Origin: Mesocentrotus franciscanus
Taxonomy: Eukaryota; Echinodermata; Echinoidea; Camarodonta; Strongylocentrotidae
Assembly: GCA_037976565.1 (NCBI GenBank)
Contig: CP137675.1
Location: 23,640,629 to 23,704,628 of the forward strand
Length of the DNA stretch: 64,000 bases
Direction: 5' to 3'
Below are positions 20,518 through 44,680 of this stretch, one piece after another. Positions within the stretch are counted from its first letter, which is position 1, and each line of letters starts with the position of its first letter. The position numbers and the translations under genes are program-made. The notes beneath the pieces were generated by a model that saw only the letters and a list, made by a program, of their open reading frames with translations, made no database searches and had not been told where the DNA came from.

Positions 20518-21894
20518 TACATCACCATGCAAGCCGATACTTTATACAAGCAGCATCTTATCTTGGTTATGGTGTGATGGTAAAATTCTACACCTAGCTT
20601 TCTTTATTTTCATGCGAGTAACAATACTTTAGCCATCTTGAGGTCTTGTTAATTAAAATACATATTCTAGAGAACGTCTGAAAGTTATTTTGAGTACTAG
20701 TAGGTTAACACATAGTAAGTATTAATTATCTTTGGGTTGTTTAGGACTAGCAAAATGTTACAAGAAAAAGAAAAAAGAAAATTGCTGAAAATCACAGGCA
20801 TGGTTGAAAGCTTCCCTTATGTGTAAATGACATTTTTCTTGTATCACTAGTATGGCAGATATCAAATTGTAGTTTTATCATTCAGTGTCAATTTCATGGA
20901 TTAGGAATAAAAATGTGTTTCTCATCTGAACTAGAACTCAAGACATGTAAGTTTTGGACTGTGATCTACCAGCTCAAATCTACCAGCACAATGTTGCTGG
21001 TATCGATCATCTTATGTTGAGAAACTAAGAATTTCAGCTCACCATTCAACTTCCCTTTAATACTGGTACTGTAGTTCCTTTTCAGGGACCCCTCTTAAAT
21101 CTTATATTATGCTACCGGGTATGTTAAGCACCAGTCAATAGGTTCTGCTCAGATGAAAGGTACTTTGGATTTGTTATAACAAAAAGGGTGCTCTGGATAA
21201 ACCCTCTGTTGTGAGCCATGCAAACTGTGAATGTCCCAGCCTTTCAAACATTCATGCAACCACAATGGAAGGATTATTAGAAAAGCGAAGATTTGGCCTA
21301 AATCCTGCTTGTATTCTGTTCTTTAGGGGAAGAGGTACTATCAATGTTCCAAGTGGATAAGATTACCCGGTAATAAAAGCAAGATATTGTAAACGTACAT
21401 GGAATCCCCCCCCCCCACTTATGATGCTTACTTTTTGTCCTTGTTTAACATAAAAGTGAAATGATGAAGTTTATTTTTCGCAGGAATACTGCATGTCCCC
21501 AAAATCAAGCATACAATAGTATGATAGAATAGGGAAAGGGGGAGTCACAACTCATTAAATTGGGATTCCTGATATTTGTTTGTAGGGCATGTTGAGAATA
21601 CAGACTGTTGAGCTGCAAAATAACTGTCCCTCGCCATGTTACATATTTCTTTCTTAGAAGCAGTAGTTGTTTGTTTCTTACATGAAGGAGGTGCATGAAA
21701 AAGCAGCTTATGCCAAATCATGGGAAAAACAATCACTGCTCTTGGCCAATTTCCAACATGTGGCATGCTGATAAGCAATCATAAGGGGCAACATATGATA
21801 TCCTAATATGTAGTTTAAGCTTCTATCAACCTTAAAATTTAGTAGACAAGCTTTCGTCCACTCCTGTGGACTTTTTTTTTTAGTACCGGTAAAA

Positions 21895-22082
21895 GGCAAA
21901 TGGGAGGGGAGCTTGCAAGATACATCAGACTTGCCAATTTGTGTTTGATTGATGGCACCTTGAAAAATTCATAACTTTCTTATTTTTAATCAGTTTTTGC
22001 TTGAACGTTGCCTGACCTGTTTCTTTTCATTTTTCTGCTTCTATTAAAACCAACTCAATATCAGGGTGGACTTTCCCTTTAA
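21895..22082 (+). mobile_element. Second copy of the ATATCAGGGTGGACTT repeat
   Basis: Shares GGAGCTTGCAAGATAC, TTCATAACTTTC, CTGCTTCTATTAAAACCAAC and the end TCAGGGTGGACTTTCCC with 10367-10544, and likewise ends in CTTTAA. Confidence 0.65.
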
Positions 22083-25000
22083 ATCACGAGAAGTAGAATT
22101 GAAATTTATAGTTAAGGTGTACCAATCACCTGAAAATATTTTGGTCTGTATGTAAGAGCTTTCTCAGCACTCTATAATATTCAAGAAATGAGCCCCAAAT
22201 TTTACTTCTACATGTATAAAGAAATACTGTAAGTTTAAAGACACTTCCAAATCGCATGTAGACAACTTATGAATAGATCGAGTTCACACACCTGTACATG
22301 CTCACATAGAATAAGGCCTGGCATAAACATAAATGCAAGTCTTTTTATAGGTTCCATGCGTGGGTTTTGTGTTATTATTTTCTTCTTCATTCTTACCTGT
22401 TAGGCTGTAGAATGCCAGGTAAAGCTTCTTTTTTTTAGGTTGACTTTATAAATTCTATCTGTACACAGATTATTAAACACACATTGAAAACAAATAGGGA
22501 TCCATGATTTGACTTGGCATTTATTAATTTGCATTTCACTATTAAATCAACAAGGCACATGATTTATGCAATATAGAGCTATAAAAACACACAAATTGAC
22601 ACGTTTCAGCGAATACATTGTTCCCGCATAATAAAGTACAATGTGAAAGAGCTTTTTACACACTCTCACTTGTATCCTATTCATCATTCTACACGTCCCA
22701 TCCACCAAAGAATGAGATATGTTAGATAACGTAATACTGATGTTAATGAAAACACCCTGAATACCATAATTGTAAAAAGAGGATTTAATGATTCTCATAT
22801 GACATTTTACAATATTAAATGTAGACTCGCAAAATGGAATGCCACAAAAACTGCATCTGAGGGCACACAAGTTATAATTGCATATACATGTACCTACATT
22901 TAACAACTAAATGATTCATACCCTTGCCAAGTTTTTGAAGTATGTGAAAAATGGATTTGTCCCGATATATGTTTCTTGAGAATGTGACATATTAAAGCTT
23001 TCATCTAAAAGTATTTGACAAAAGCCCTAATTTAACCAGTCCACCTTTCATTCCTGAGTTGTGAAAAAAAAAATGTACAAGGGGTATAAATAATTTAGTT
23101 GTTACTGTAACTGTATATATATGTGTTTCATACTTTACCCAGACAATTTTAGTGCCACTCATTTGTGCCGACTACCTTTAGCTCAAGGCATATTTAATGC
23201 AGAGGGTCAAGGAAGAACCATAATATCTCTTAGTGCTTCATCATCACCCAAGTTGCTAAAGAAGCATTTTGAAGAAGAACAAAAATGGTGGGGGTGGGTG
23301 GGGGTCACCCTGTTACAAATATTCCATGCATCCCCCTTTCCCATTACTCTTTGTGCAAATGCTCTAAAAATGATTTATTGTGCATTCATTTTGACATCCA
23401 TGAAAACAAACCCTGAAATACATGATAAGCATCAATAAAAATAAAATTATAAATTTGGGCTCATGTAAAAAAAATATCAACTTTTCTCCATAAACATCTG
23501 CGATAAAAGTCCTGCCAACATTGCATCCACAGTATATCGCCAGCTGCCCGCATAAAAGCCGGAAGAGCAGGACACATAAGTTTATCAATGACACTATAAA
23601 CAGCTTTCTTGCAGGAGGCAGACAATATTTTCCACTCAGCGGCACTACTACACATGTAAACAAGTTCGAGTTCAAGGAACATGTAATTGAATTTAAAATG
23701 ATTTCCTCTATAAATCAATTTGGATCATAATGAACCTCCGAGACTAAATCAATTATCACATATTATGTACATGCTCCAGCAGTATGAAATATTACATTCT
23801 AAAATAATCATTTGTATCAAAGGGATTGACCCGGCAAACAATCTATGCTGACATTTCTATAAACAATTCTTGCAATGTTAAATATTTTCAGTACCGGGTA
23901 TATATATATTCAGCATAATTCAGCATCGACATAGAAATTTTCTGATTGGTAAATTCAACTTGTGTGCTCTAAAATGAAATATCGCTCTTGTTGTTTTAGT
24001 TTGCAGTATACGTACACCTTTTTGTAGTGTGATGCTAATATCTGATAACTACGCAAGCTAGAGGAAATTCAACTGACAAAAGTGGAAGGTCATAGTACAA
24101 AACGCTTTAGATTCATAAAAAAGATGTAATGATGAGAGCAAACATAATTAAGATGTTACATTGGAAAATATATTAATTAAGTCTATATTACTGCACCCCA
24201 TACAAATGTAAGCAGCTTTTACCGGTAGTTCATTTTTGGCAGTAACATTGAAATGTACCGAATACAGATATCATTACACATACATCCAAAACAAAGTTCT
24301 AAGCGAGTAGATGGGGGCAGAAATGAACCATTTGCTGTGGGGGCTCGATAAATATTGGTTGAACACCTGGTGCGATGTAATATGCATTAGGCATGCACAT
24401 TTTGTGCTCACAGACTTATCAACCATACAAGTATGCATTACATGTATATATGAAAGGCTATTTCAGTTTTCTACTACGTAACTTCAGCCAAAATGAACTA
24501 CAGTGAGAGTATTTTATGCCATAAGTCAGTTTCATTGCACCTACTCAATACTACTTAAATTCTAATTACTAAATCAAAAAGTTTATTGATATTAGAAATT
24601 TTTAACTGTATAACACACACCACCCAGAGTTAGTGATTAGTAACACATCAGTGTACCATTTAATACTTTGTTTCAACATGATTTCTATCACCTTCCCTGA
24701 AATTATTCAAATATACCGTTTCCTACAAAAATATATCAAAAGTCATCTCAACATTACTTGGTTTGAGCTTCATTGCTAAACTCGATGGGAAGAAATGAGA
24801 AGACCAAACATTCTTTTGATATTTTACTTACATGATAAGACTACTGAGAGTAGACTCCCCCCTTCCTACCAAACAGATGAAAATTACTGTACACTTATAT
24901 TTTTATCTCTTGCCCCTTTATCAAATATTCAAAATTATTCAAAATCCATAACTCTTTTCTACATTTTTCTTTTCTTTCTTACATAAAGGCTAAATGTATT

Positions 25001-25395
25001 CCTATTACTATTCTTAACAAATTTTCTTGCATGTCAGGAAATCCATTACACCTACAATGCCCTTTATCACTTAATAGCTTCTAATTCACCTACCGGTAGT
25101 TAAATTTTCTTTCATAGAAAGCAGCATAGAAGAGTACAATCAAAAGGAGTACTAAAAGAAGAAGATTTAGTAAATAGTACAAAATAAATTAAATATATGC
25201 CTCGAGGATTCCTTTCACTGCGAAAATAATTTAAAAAGTATATCATTAACAAAAAGATGGAGAAAAATAATACCATAAAATGCCTATTGAAGACATACAT
25301 GTATTTAATCATTTAGAATGTCATGCAACAAATAATGCAATGTAGGTTGATTTAATAGATATGAAAGATAGCAATATGGGAGATGTGGGGATGCA

Positions 25396-25600
25396 GTGAG
25401 AGACTGTAACAGAGACAAAAATAGAGACAAGGATAAAGAGAGTGAGAGAGACAGAGAGAGAGACAGACAAAGAGAGAGAGACAGACAGACATACAGAGAG
25501 GGTGAGAGAGAGAGAGAGAGAGACAGACAGAGAGAGAGAAAACACAGTTTTCAAGGTGATGCATATTCCATTTTGAATTAATTACATTTTAGTATAAAAA
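25396..25600. repeat. GA-rich repeat with shared AT flank, copy 1
   Basis: A GA/GACA microsatellite followed by TCAAGGTGATGCATATTCC and ATTTTGAATTAATTACAT. The same arrangement recurs at 32787-32880. Confidence 0.6.
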
Positions 25601-26047
25601 CACTTCTTCAAAATGAAATAAAAAGTATTGGAAATAACACGCATAACTGATACTTTATACACAGTGTAACATCCATCAGATTTCTAAAAATACACGTACA
25701 TGATTCGATTTGGTCTTCATTCATTAAATCATATTAAATTACCTTACAAAAAGTGTGGAATGATGATATTAATACTATTATACATGTACTTTAATCTTCT
25801 CATAAAGAGTTGATGTATACTTTTTTTCCCCTTCAAATTCTACTTAGCTGCACAAGGCACTAATGTTTCATCCATTTGTCAGAAACAGGAACTGCTCATT
25901 TTTCTTAAGAATAGTAGAAAAATGCGAGGAAACGTTATGGATCAGTGGGAGATATAAACAGGGAAATTGTTTTGTTGAAGCTTTTTTGTAGGAAAATGAA
26001 GAGACAAGGATGCACTTGTAACTACAAAGCTTTACACATGTATATAA

Positions 26048-26397
26048 TAATAATAATAATAGCTAGTTCTTATATATCGCTTTTCAGGACCGAAGGCCCT
26101 CTCAAAGCGCTCTACAGATATATATATTATTACCTCGGTCATCGGTTTCAGGCTTACCCGCACACAATGTATGCACATTCTCCACTCCCTGGGGAGCATT
26201 CCAGCCAGGCATCATGTTTACAAGCGCACATTTGCTAATCTAAGCACATTAGCTTTCGCATCCTACCGGGTACCCATTTAACACCTGGGTGGAGAGTGGC
26301 AAATGTAGATCAATGTCTTGCCAAAGGACATTAGTGCCGCGGTGGGACTTGAGCTGCGGACCTTGTGATCCACAATCCGGTGACATATCCACGTATG
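26048..26397 (-). mobile_element. tRNA-derived SINE, full-length
   Basis: Read on the minus strand: head region with GTGGATCACAAGGTCCG, body CACTAATGTCCTTTGGCAAG, GGTACCCGGTAGGATGCG, GGAATGCTCCCCAGGGAG, GAGGGCCTTCGGTCCTGAAA and a (TTA)n tail. Same family as 12125-12420 but with the longer 3' body. Confidence 0.8.
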
Positions 26398-26649
26398 TAT
26401 ACTTTGTACATGTATGTACATGTCACAGATTTTTAAACCGACTATCAAGGTGTGGAAAAATACTCATTTTCCATACTCATTTTCCCCAATAGACTGTAGT
26501 GTTATAAAAAACCGTTAGGAAAACGAAAAACATATCTTGATAATCAGACAGGCGATCGGCTTGTAAAAGTCGTGGTTCCTGACTGACCTAAAGGTTTATA
26601 TTATGATTGCAGCATGAGCTAAATCCAGGATTTTGTTTCAGAATCTGAG

Positions 26650-26676
26650 GCAATGTTACCAGGTCACTTTAATAGA
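26650..26676 (-). mobile_element. Solo end of the GTAACATTGTT TTAA-type MITE
   Basis: CAATGTTACCAGGTCACTTT followed by AAT matches the right terminus of the element at 35626-36256. No matching left end was found nearby. Confidence 0.4.
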
Positions 26677-27517
26677 TGGTAAGGCTTTGTGAGAAAGTCT
26701 TCTGCAAATAAATCTATGGTAGCTTATCAAATTAATTCTAAATTCACACTTTGAGAGAAATAGATACCAATAGTCATCTGCCCTTAAATTACATTGATAA
26801 TATAATAAATATATATATTTGCTAATTGCTACTTAACATTCTTTATCTTTCATATATTACATTATTCATAGCTTAAAAGGCACATGAATACAAAACAAAC
26901 AATACTTAATTTGGTTCTAAAGAAGAGAAGAGATTTGTCTCTATCAAAGCCATTGAGCACACTTTCAGCAACTTACATACATAACAACACAATAATTGCT
27001 TTGAAATGCAAAATATTGATATATACCGAATTCATTAAAGTTACAAAATTAAATATACATGATTATTCTACAATAAAAATCTGGTTCATGTAAAACATAT
27101 GCAAAAATAGAAACTCATAGGAAAACACTCAAATTCCTGTAGAGGGTATAGCTTTTTTTGTTTCTTAATCTAATGATTAACATATCATCTACACACTATC
27201 GGCATCCATATTAATGTTATTGATATAAATTATACTTGCACAGGAAATACACATCTGCCAGTTCTACATTTTTTGGTATAAAAAGAGAGTTGTAATTGCA
27301 TGGTACAGTTATAAAAAAGACACACACAACTAAGAAACATCTACATATTTGTAATAGAACAATGTCGCATCTACTTAATACTTAACAGGACATCTTGTAC
27401 TCCATGGAGTTAGAATGGATATTAAAGGTAGTGAGTTTTTGCTGTTTGGCATTCTTCGTCAATAAGATACACACGGTCATACCACACATATTCATAGAGA
27501 AAGGATAACAATCTCCT

Positions 27518-40084
<12,567 letters not shown>

Positions 40085-40338
40085 ATTACTTGTAGCTGTA
40101 GCAGGGCAAAGCAACAAAAGAAAAAGAAAAAAAGAACAAAAAGGCTAATAAAACATCTTCTCATACCTCAAGTTCATTAACATTGATAAGAAAGAAAACT
40201 GGAAAACAAATTTTTGCCTATATCGTGGCCAAAATAATCTTTAAACCTGTTTGTTGTTCCGGTGACACAAAGCACCGTTTGTGTATAGAGTCTAGGGAAG
40301 GTTGAAAAATGTCAGTTTAAATAAAGCTACATCTACAT

Positions 40339-40386
40339 CAACTCCAGGGAGCTCCGACACCGACGCGTCAGAGCTCCCTGGAGTTA
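40339..40386. mobile_element. Micro-foldback element, copy 1
   Basis: 48 bp: AACTCCAGGGAGCTC at one end and GAGCTCCCTGGAGTT at the other, a near-perfect hairpin, flanked by exact 9-bp direct repeats CATCTACAT (40330-40338 and 40387-40395). Confidence 0.85.
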
Positions 40387-40436
40387 CATCTACATGTATG
40401 ATGTACTGTACTCTGTTCTGTAGTCCCCATTGCATT

Positions 40437-40479
40437 TAACTCCAGGAAGCTCTGACGGCGTCTGAGCTTCCTGGAGTTA
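40437..40479. mobile_element. Micro-foldback element, copy 2
   Basis: 43 bp: TAACTCCAGGAAGCTC and GAGCTTCCTGGAGTTA, flanked by exact 9-bp repeats CATTGCATT (40428-40436 and 40480-40488). Confidence 0.9.
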
Positions 40480-40664
40480 CATTGCATTGTGTCTAGACTC
40501 TAGATCTATCTGTAATAGTAAAATATGTGGGGTGAGTACCGAGTACACTTGAAGATGGTTTGATTTGTTGAACATAGATGCAAATGCAAATGCGTGGTAA
40601 AAGAAGAATTATGCCATTGGCGTTGCTTTCCACCAACCAAATATTTCTTTAAGTAGTCTAGACT

Positions 40665-41452
40665 CTAGACTACTAGAAACGGAGTCGGGCCAACTCGGCC
40701 TCGCTGTAAAACGGTCATTTTTTGAAGGTGTAGGGTTAGGTTTAGGTTTAGGGTTAGGGTTAGGGTTAACTCCAGGAAGCTCCGACGCCGACGCCGAAGG
40801 CGTCGAGCTGAACCGGAGCGAAATTTACAGCGATTGGGATGACATTATGTCAAAATATGCAAGCGATTCATTACAATTTTGACTTACTAGGTTTCTTGAC
40901 TCCTCTGGGCATCTGGCCGACCACTTGAAATTATAATTTGAAGAAGTCTTCGATGGGAAAATGGGGAGATTCTTTGTCATATATTTTTAACCAACGATTC
41001 ATCCATGTTGTAGCGTCGATTCAACATGGCGAACAGAACGTACGCATGCGCGGTAGCAATATTCGCTCAAAATTGCTACCGCGCATGCGTACTTTCTGTT
41101 CGCCATGTTGAATCGACGCTATAACATGGATGATTTGTTGGGTTTAAAAAATATATGACAAAGAATCTCCCCCATTTTCCCATCGAAGACTTCTTCAAAT
41201 TATAATTTCAAGTGGTCGGCCAGATGCCCAGAGGAGTCAAGAAACCTAGTAAGTCAAAATTGTAATGAATCGCTTTGCAAATTTTGACATAATGTCACCC
41301 CAATCGCTGTAAATTTCGCGTTCCGGGTTCTTGGGCTGAAGCTCCGACGCCTTTGGCGTCGGCGTCGGAGCTTCCTGGAGTTAGGTTAGGGTTAGGGTTA
41401 GGGGACCGTTTTTACAGCAAGGCCGAGTTAGCCCGGATTCCTAGAGACTAGA
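40665..41452. mobile_element. Outer TIR element with TTAGGG-like interior
   Basis: Left arm (CAACTCGGCCTCGCTGTAAA) and right arm (TTTACAGCAAGGCCGAGTTA) are inverted complements extending to CTAGACTACTAG / CTAGAGACTAG. Just inside are (GGGTTA)n runs on both sides, interrupted by the 617-bp palindromic element. Confidence 0.65.
40767..41383. mobile_element. 617-bp palindromic relative of the micro-foldbacks
   Basis: Same termini (TAACTCCAGGAAGCTCCG and CGGAGCTTCCTGGAGTTA), but enclosing two ~250-bp inverted arms with few mismatches, centred near 41070 where GCTACCGCGCATGCGTAC repeats in inverted form. Flanking GGTTAGGGT is present on both sides but lies in a repeat. Confidence 0.85.
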
Positions 41453-41752
41453 TTGTCTGAAAACTTCTGTTTTTTTTAATTTAAAGTTTTAACTCTGGTC
41501 ATCTGGAACTCATTTCCATTGGAATCGTGACAATGAACTGATCAAGAGATAATTAAATTCAATGACTGATGTATCTAACAAAGTTATTTTTACAGCTTTA
41601 TCATGCACACAATCACACATTCAAAGGACAATACACAAGGATTCCTAGCCCTCATCGCATCCTCACTACATCCTCACTCCATAGAGACACGGACTTCCAC
41701 GCCACGCAACCACACGCATCAGCTATCAGCCTGCCGCAGCTCAGCCGCCTAC

Positions 41753-41819
41753 TAACTCCAGGAAGCTCCGACGCCGATGCCGAAGGCGTCGGGATCGGCG
41801 TCGGAGCTCCCTGGAGTTA
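41753..41819. mobile_element. Micro-foldback element, copy 4
   Basis: 67 bp: TAACTCCAGGAAGCTCCG to CGGAGCTCCCTGGAGTTA, GC-rich stem with GGCGTCGG words. Flanks CCGCCTAC / CCGCGTAC match at 7 of 8 positions. Confidence 0.8.
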
Positions 41820-41976
41820 CCGCGTACCAGCCGGCTGGCTGCAGTACGGCCGGGTCTCACTCACCATTGTCCATGCGATAAATGTCCACGTATGCAATTG
41901 ACGGATAGAATCTTCAATAATTCATTTAACAATTAAAAACAAAAATAATGAAAGCTTTCAAGACTGTGGAACTTAC

Positions 41977-42200
41977 CTTACTTGGTCTTAAATTATGTAT
42001 AATGACGAGTATGTAAGACCGTACGTTATAAACACAAATGAATAATTTCTGAATGGCTTCCAAATTTATCTGATCTATCACTCCATGCGATTGCGATATT
42101 GATAAATGGCATCATTTGAAGTACGTATACAGTATACATACAATCTGTGGCGCCGCGCCGCGCGCGCGCCGTGGGTACGCGGGTCAACGTGTACGTACGT
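41977..42200 (-). other. UGDH: Candidate UGDH 5' non-coding exon
   Basis: Inferred from the consensus donor AAG|GTAAGT and the GC-rich block just upstream. The 5' end is a guess; the exon carries no in-frame coding connection to the UGDH start. Confidence 0.35.
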
Positions 42201-42235
42201 GGGCGGAGCATCTAGACTTCGGTCGTAGTTAGCGC
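42135..42235 (-). promoter_or_regulatory. CpG-rich promoter-like block upstream of UGDH
   Basis: A sharp island of CpG and GC (GGCGCCGCGCCGCGCGCGCG, then GTGGGCGG, a GC-box-like word) in AT-rich surroundings, ~2.1 kb upstream of the UGDH ATG and just upstream of the candidate first donor. Consistent with a TATA-less promoter; no transcription start is visible. Confidence 0.35.
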
Positions 42236-42283
42236 GAAAAAAACAATATAATTCAGGCTATGGTGTCAACAAATGAAAGTGTT

Positions 42284-43600
42284 ACATTTTATTTATTTAT
42301 TTATGCATGCATGCATGTTCACAATTTCACAATTCATTGGAGTTAACATCACATGAAAAAGAATAAAATATAACAAATCATTTTCAATTTTACAATCCAT
42401 TTGAATTGACTTCACGTGAAAAAGAATATAACAATGTTTTATCAAAGACAAGTTGCAACTATTATACAGTTAAAAGAATGAACACACAAAGGTGATGAAA
42501 CATAAGCAAATGGAGATTGAATCGTTATAACACCTTTCAAATATATAATATGTGACAGATAAAATTCCTAAAGGGTTGTGAACTATTTACACTAATTACC
42601 AAAAAAAAACACAAAAACAGAAGTATAATTGTTAGTCTAGTGAACATTTATGTTCGATATGAATAACTTACTGATATACAGATTTATATATATGTAGGCC
42701 TAAGTAATATCTTACATCTGTGAAATGATAATACACTTCAGTGCTCTTTTAAAGGAGTTTGGTGATTTTATATTTCGAATATTGTTAGGTAGAGAATTCC
42801 ATACATCTGGACCCCTATGTCTGATTGATTTCTGGGCTAATGTAGTGTGAGGATTGACTACATGTAAATTCGATGACTGCCTTGTTGAATATGAGTGAAC
42901 CATGTTCTTAGGTTGGAACATTGAAGATAATGAAGTAGGTAACAATTTGATATTGAAACGGAACATAAATATGGCAATTTGGAGGAAGTTAATATCATCA
43001 ACCTTTAAGCATTTCAGTTTAACAAATAGTGGGGTAGCATGGTCACGATAACCAGCTCGAGTACATATGCGTACAGCTTTCTTTTGCAGCAGAAGAATAT
43101 TATTAGTCACACACTTGGATGTTGCCCACAAAATATTACAATAGGAGATATGTGGTAAAATTAGACTATTATATAGCATAAGTAATATTCTATCAGAAAC
43201 AAAACATTTTATTCTATACAGTACGCCAATATTTCTGGAGATTGGTGTAGCAATGTGCTTTACATGGTCGCTCTAGTCAAGTTTTCATTGATATAGACAC
43301 CAAGGAACTTTGTACATGTCTTTCTCTCTATAGAAATATAATCTAGTTTAATATTTAGAGCAAGGTTGTCATTAGATTTTTCTACCTCTAAAATGAATAT
43401 AATTTGTTTTAAGCACATTGAGAGAGAGAGAGAGCACATTACTTCTCAACCATAAAGTAAACTTTGGCAGTTCCGAATTTAATTTCTGTTCAAGAGTGTT
43501 GATTTCACGATGAGTACACGAAAACACTCGTATCATCTGCAAATAAAGACTATAGTGTAATACGCTTCACATTTCTGTAATTTGTAACACAATGCTCAGT
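42284..43600 (-). pseudogene. 5'-truncated, frameshifted non-LTR retrotransposon (reverse transcriptase end)
   Basis: The intact 155-codon frame 43179-42712 has the C-terminal RT/thumb features of CR1/L2/Jockey-type elements (YNSLILPHISYCNILW, LQKKAVRICTRAGY, HSYSTRQSSN, RHRGPDVWNSLPNNIR). Upstream, through at least two frameshifts, one in-frame stop and a GA microsatellite, the translation shows KTNYIHF, KFLGVYIN and the catalytic FADD at 43543-43532. Downstream is a 3' tail ending in AAATA-type repeats near 42284. It has lost coding capacity. Confidence 0.85.
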
Positions 43601-43629
43601 GAATACGCGCAGGGCCTTTGTCGCCAGCA

Positions 43630-43641
43630 AGAGAGAGAGAG

Positions 43642-43688
<47 letters not shown>

Positions 43689-43692
43689 TACA
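43630..43692 (+). repeat. (TA)n and (GA)n microsatellites
   Basis: GAGAGAGA, then ~20 bp of TA, then ~30 bp of GA at the 5' limit of the LINE remnant. Confidence 0.9.
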
Positions 43693-44680
43693 TCAGGAGC
43701 GATAGGAGAAAATGAACATAATCAAGGAGAGAGTGGGGGAAGGAAACGCCTAGTAGACGGAATACGACACAGTAACCATGGTTGTGTAAAAGAAAAAAGA
43801 AAAGAAACAAAGGGGTGATAAACGAGGCAATAACCAATGGCAATGGCAATGCATTACACACGGTTTGACTCCATAGATGGCGCCTTCAACTGATCGAGTG
43901 TATTTTCATTAATGCATCTTCTTAATTAAACTCGGTTAAGCCTTTCCAAGACTTTTAAAAACTAAAATGATTATTTTTCTTAGTGGGCCGGTTGACGAGT
44001 CAAATCGACTACCTTCTTTTCTGTACACCATAATTTATCTGCGCTTGTAAAATCAATGTGGTTTTAAGTGGCCTAAAAACTGCTGATGGCCTAATCAGTA
44101 AATTCATTTTTTATTGGTGTATTACTGTGACGAATTAAGATTTATCGTTTTATTGATACCTAATGTACAAATAAAGGAAAAGCACAGGTTATTTCACTTA
44201 TAGTGTTCGTTTTCCTGATAACCCTACAAAATAATGATGGGCACTAATTGACAATTGATAACATCAATCACAACATACGTAGGAAGAACAAAAATAATTT
44301 TGACCCTGTAACATAAAATGTTACAATTAAACTTTTCTCCCTCAAATGTATCTCATTCAATCAATAGTAGCTAATATATCATCAATGGTAACGTATGAAT
44401 ATTTTCTGTCACAGATAGATATAATCATGATAATGCATGATAAAATATAATTAATGCCGCAAGATTGGCTAGATATAACATAATTTGACGATTGATTGTA
44501 TGTCAATTTTGAAGACAGGCCCCTATTGGCAAAGTACTCTCTGTCGTTAGATTTGATGTCTTCTCCATTAAGAAAAGAATAGATGCCATTTTAGATACTC
44601 ACTTATCCAATTTAACAGCCAATTAATAAATTATTTACAACTGTTTTAAATTAATTTTGTTTAATACATTCCTTACACTG

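Larger units (their letters stand above)
17952..27517. other. Intergenic region between convergent EIF2B5 and UGDH
   Basis: Holds the 3' UTRs of both genes, whose ends I cannot fix: the AATAAA words at 18891, 19159 and 19637 on + are far from the EIF2B5 stop and fall in or near repeats. No further exon or RNA gene is supported. The AT-rich frames of 60-120 codons have no recognisable similarity. Palindromic repeats cluster at 18735-20520; 22100-25300 shows nothing beyond AT-rich DNA. Confidence 0.6.
40096..41976 (-). other. UGDH: Putative UGDH 5'-UTR intron
   Basis: Bounded by a strong acceptor (polypyrimidine then CTGCTACAG at 40096) and a consensus donor AAG|GTAAGT at 41977/41976. The acceptor is secure, the donor inferred. 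The intron is packed with hairpin elements. Confidence 0.55.

Noticed and set aside
40085..40117. Upstream in-frame ATG of UGDH ([11 protein letters not shown] extension)
   Set aside because: The ATG is separated from the coding exon by a strong splice acceptor at 40096 and the family start aligns to MVIKKICC.
41569..41901. 110-codon plus-strand frame in the UGDH 5' intron
   Set aside because: Spans a micro-foldback element and shows no similarity to any family I recognise.
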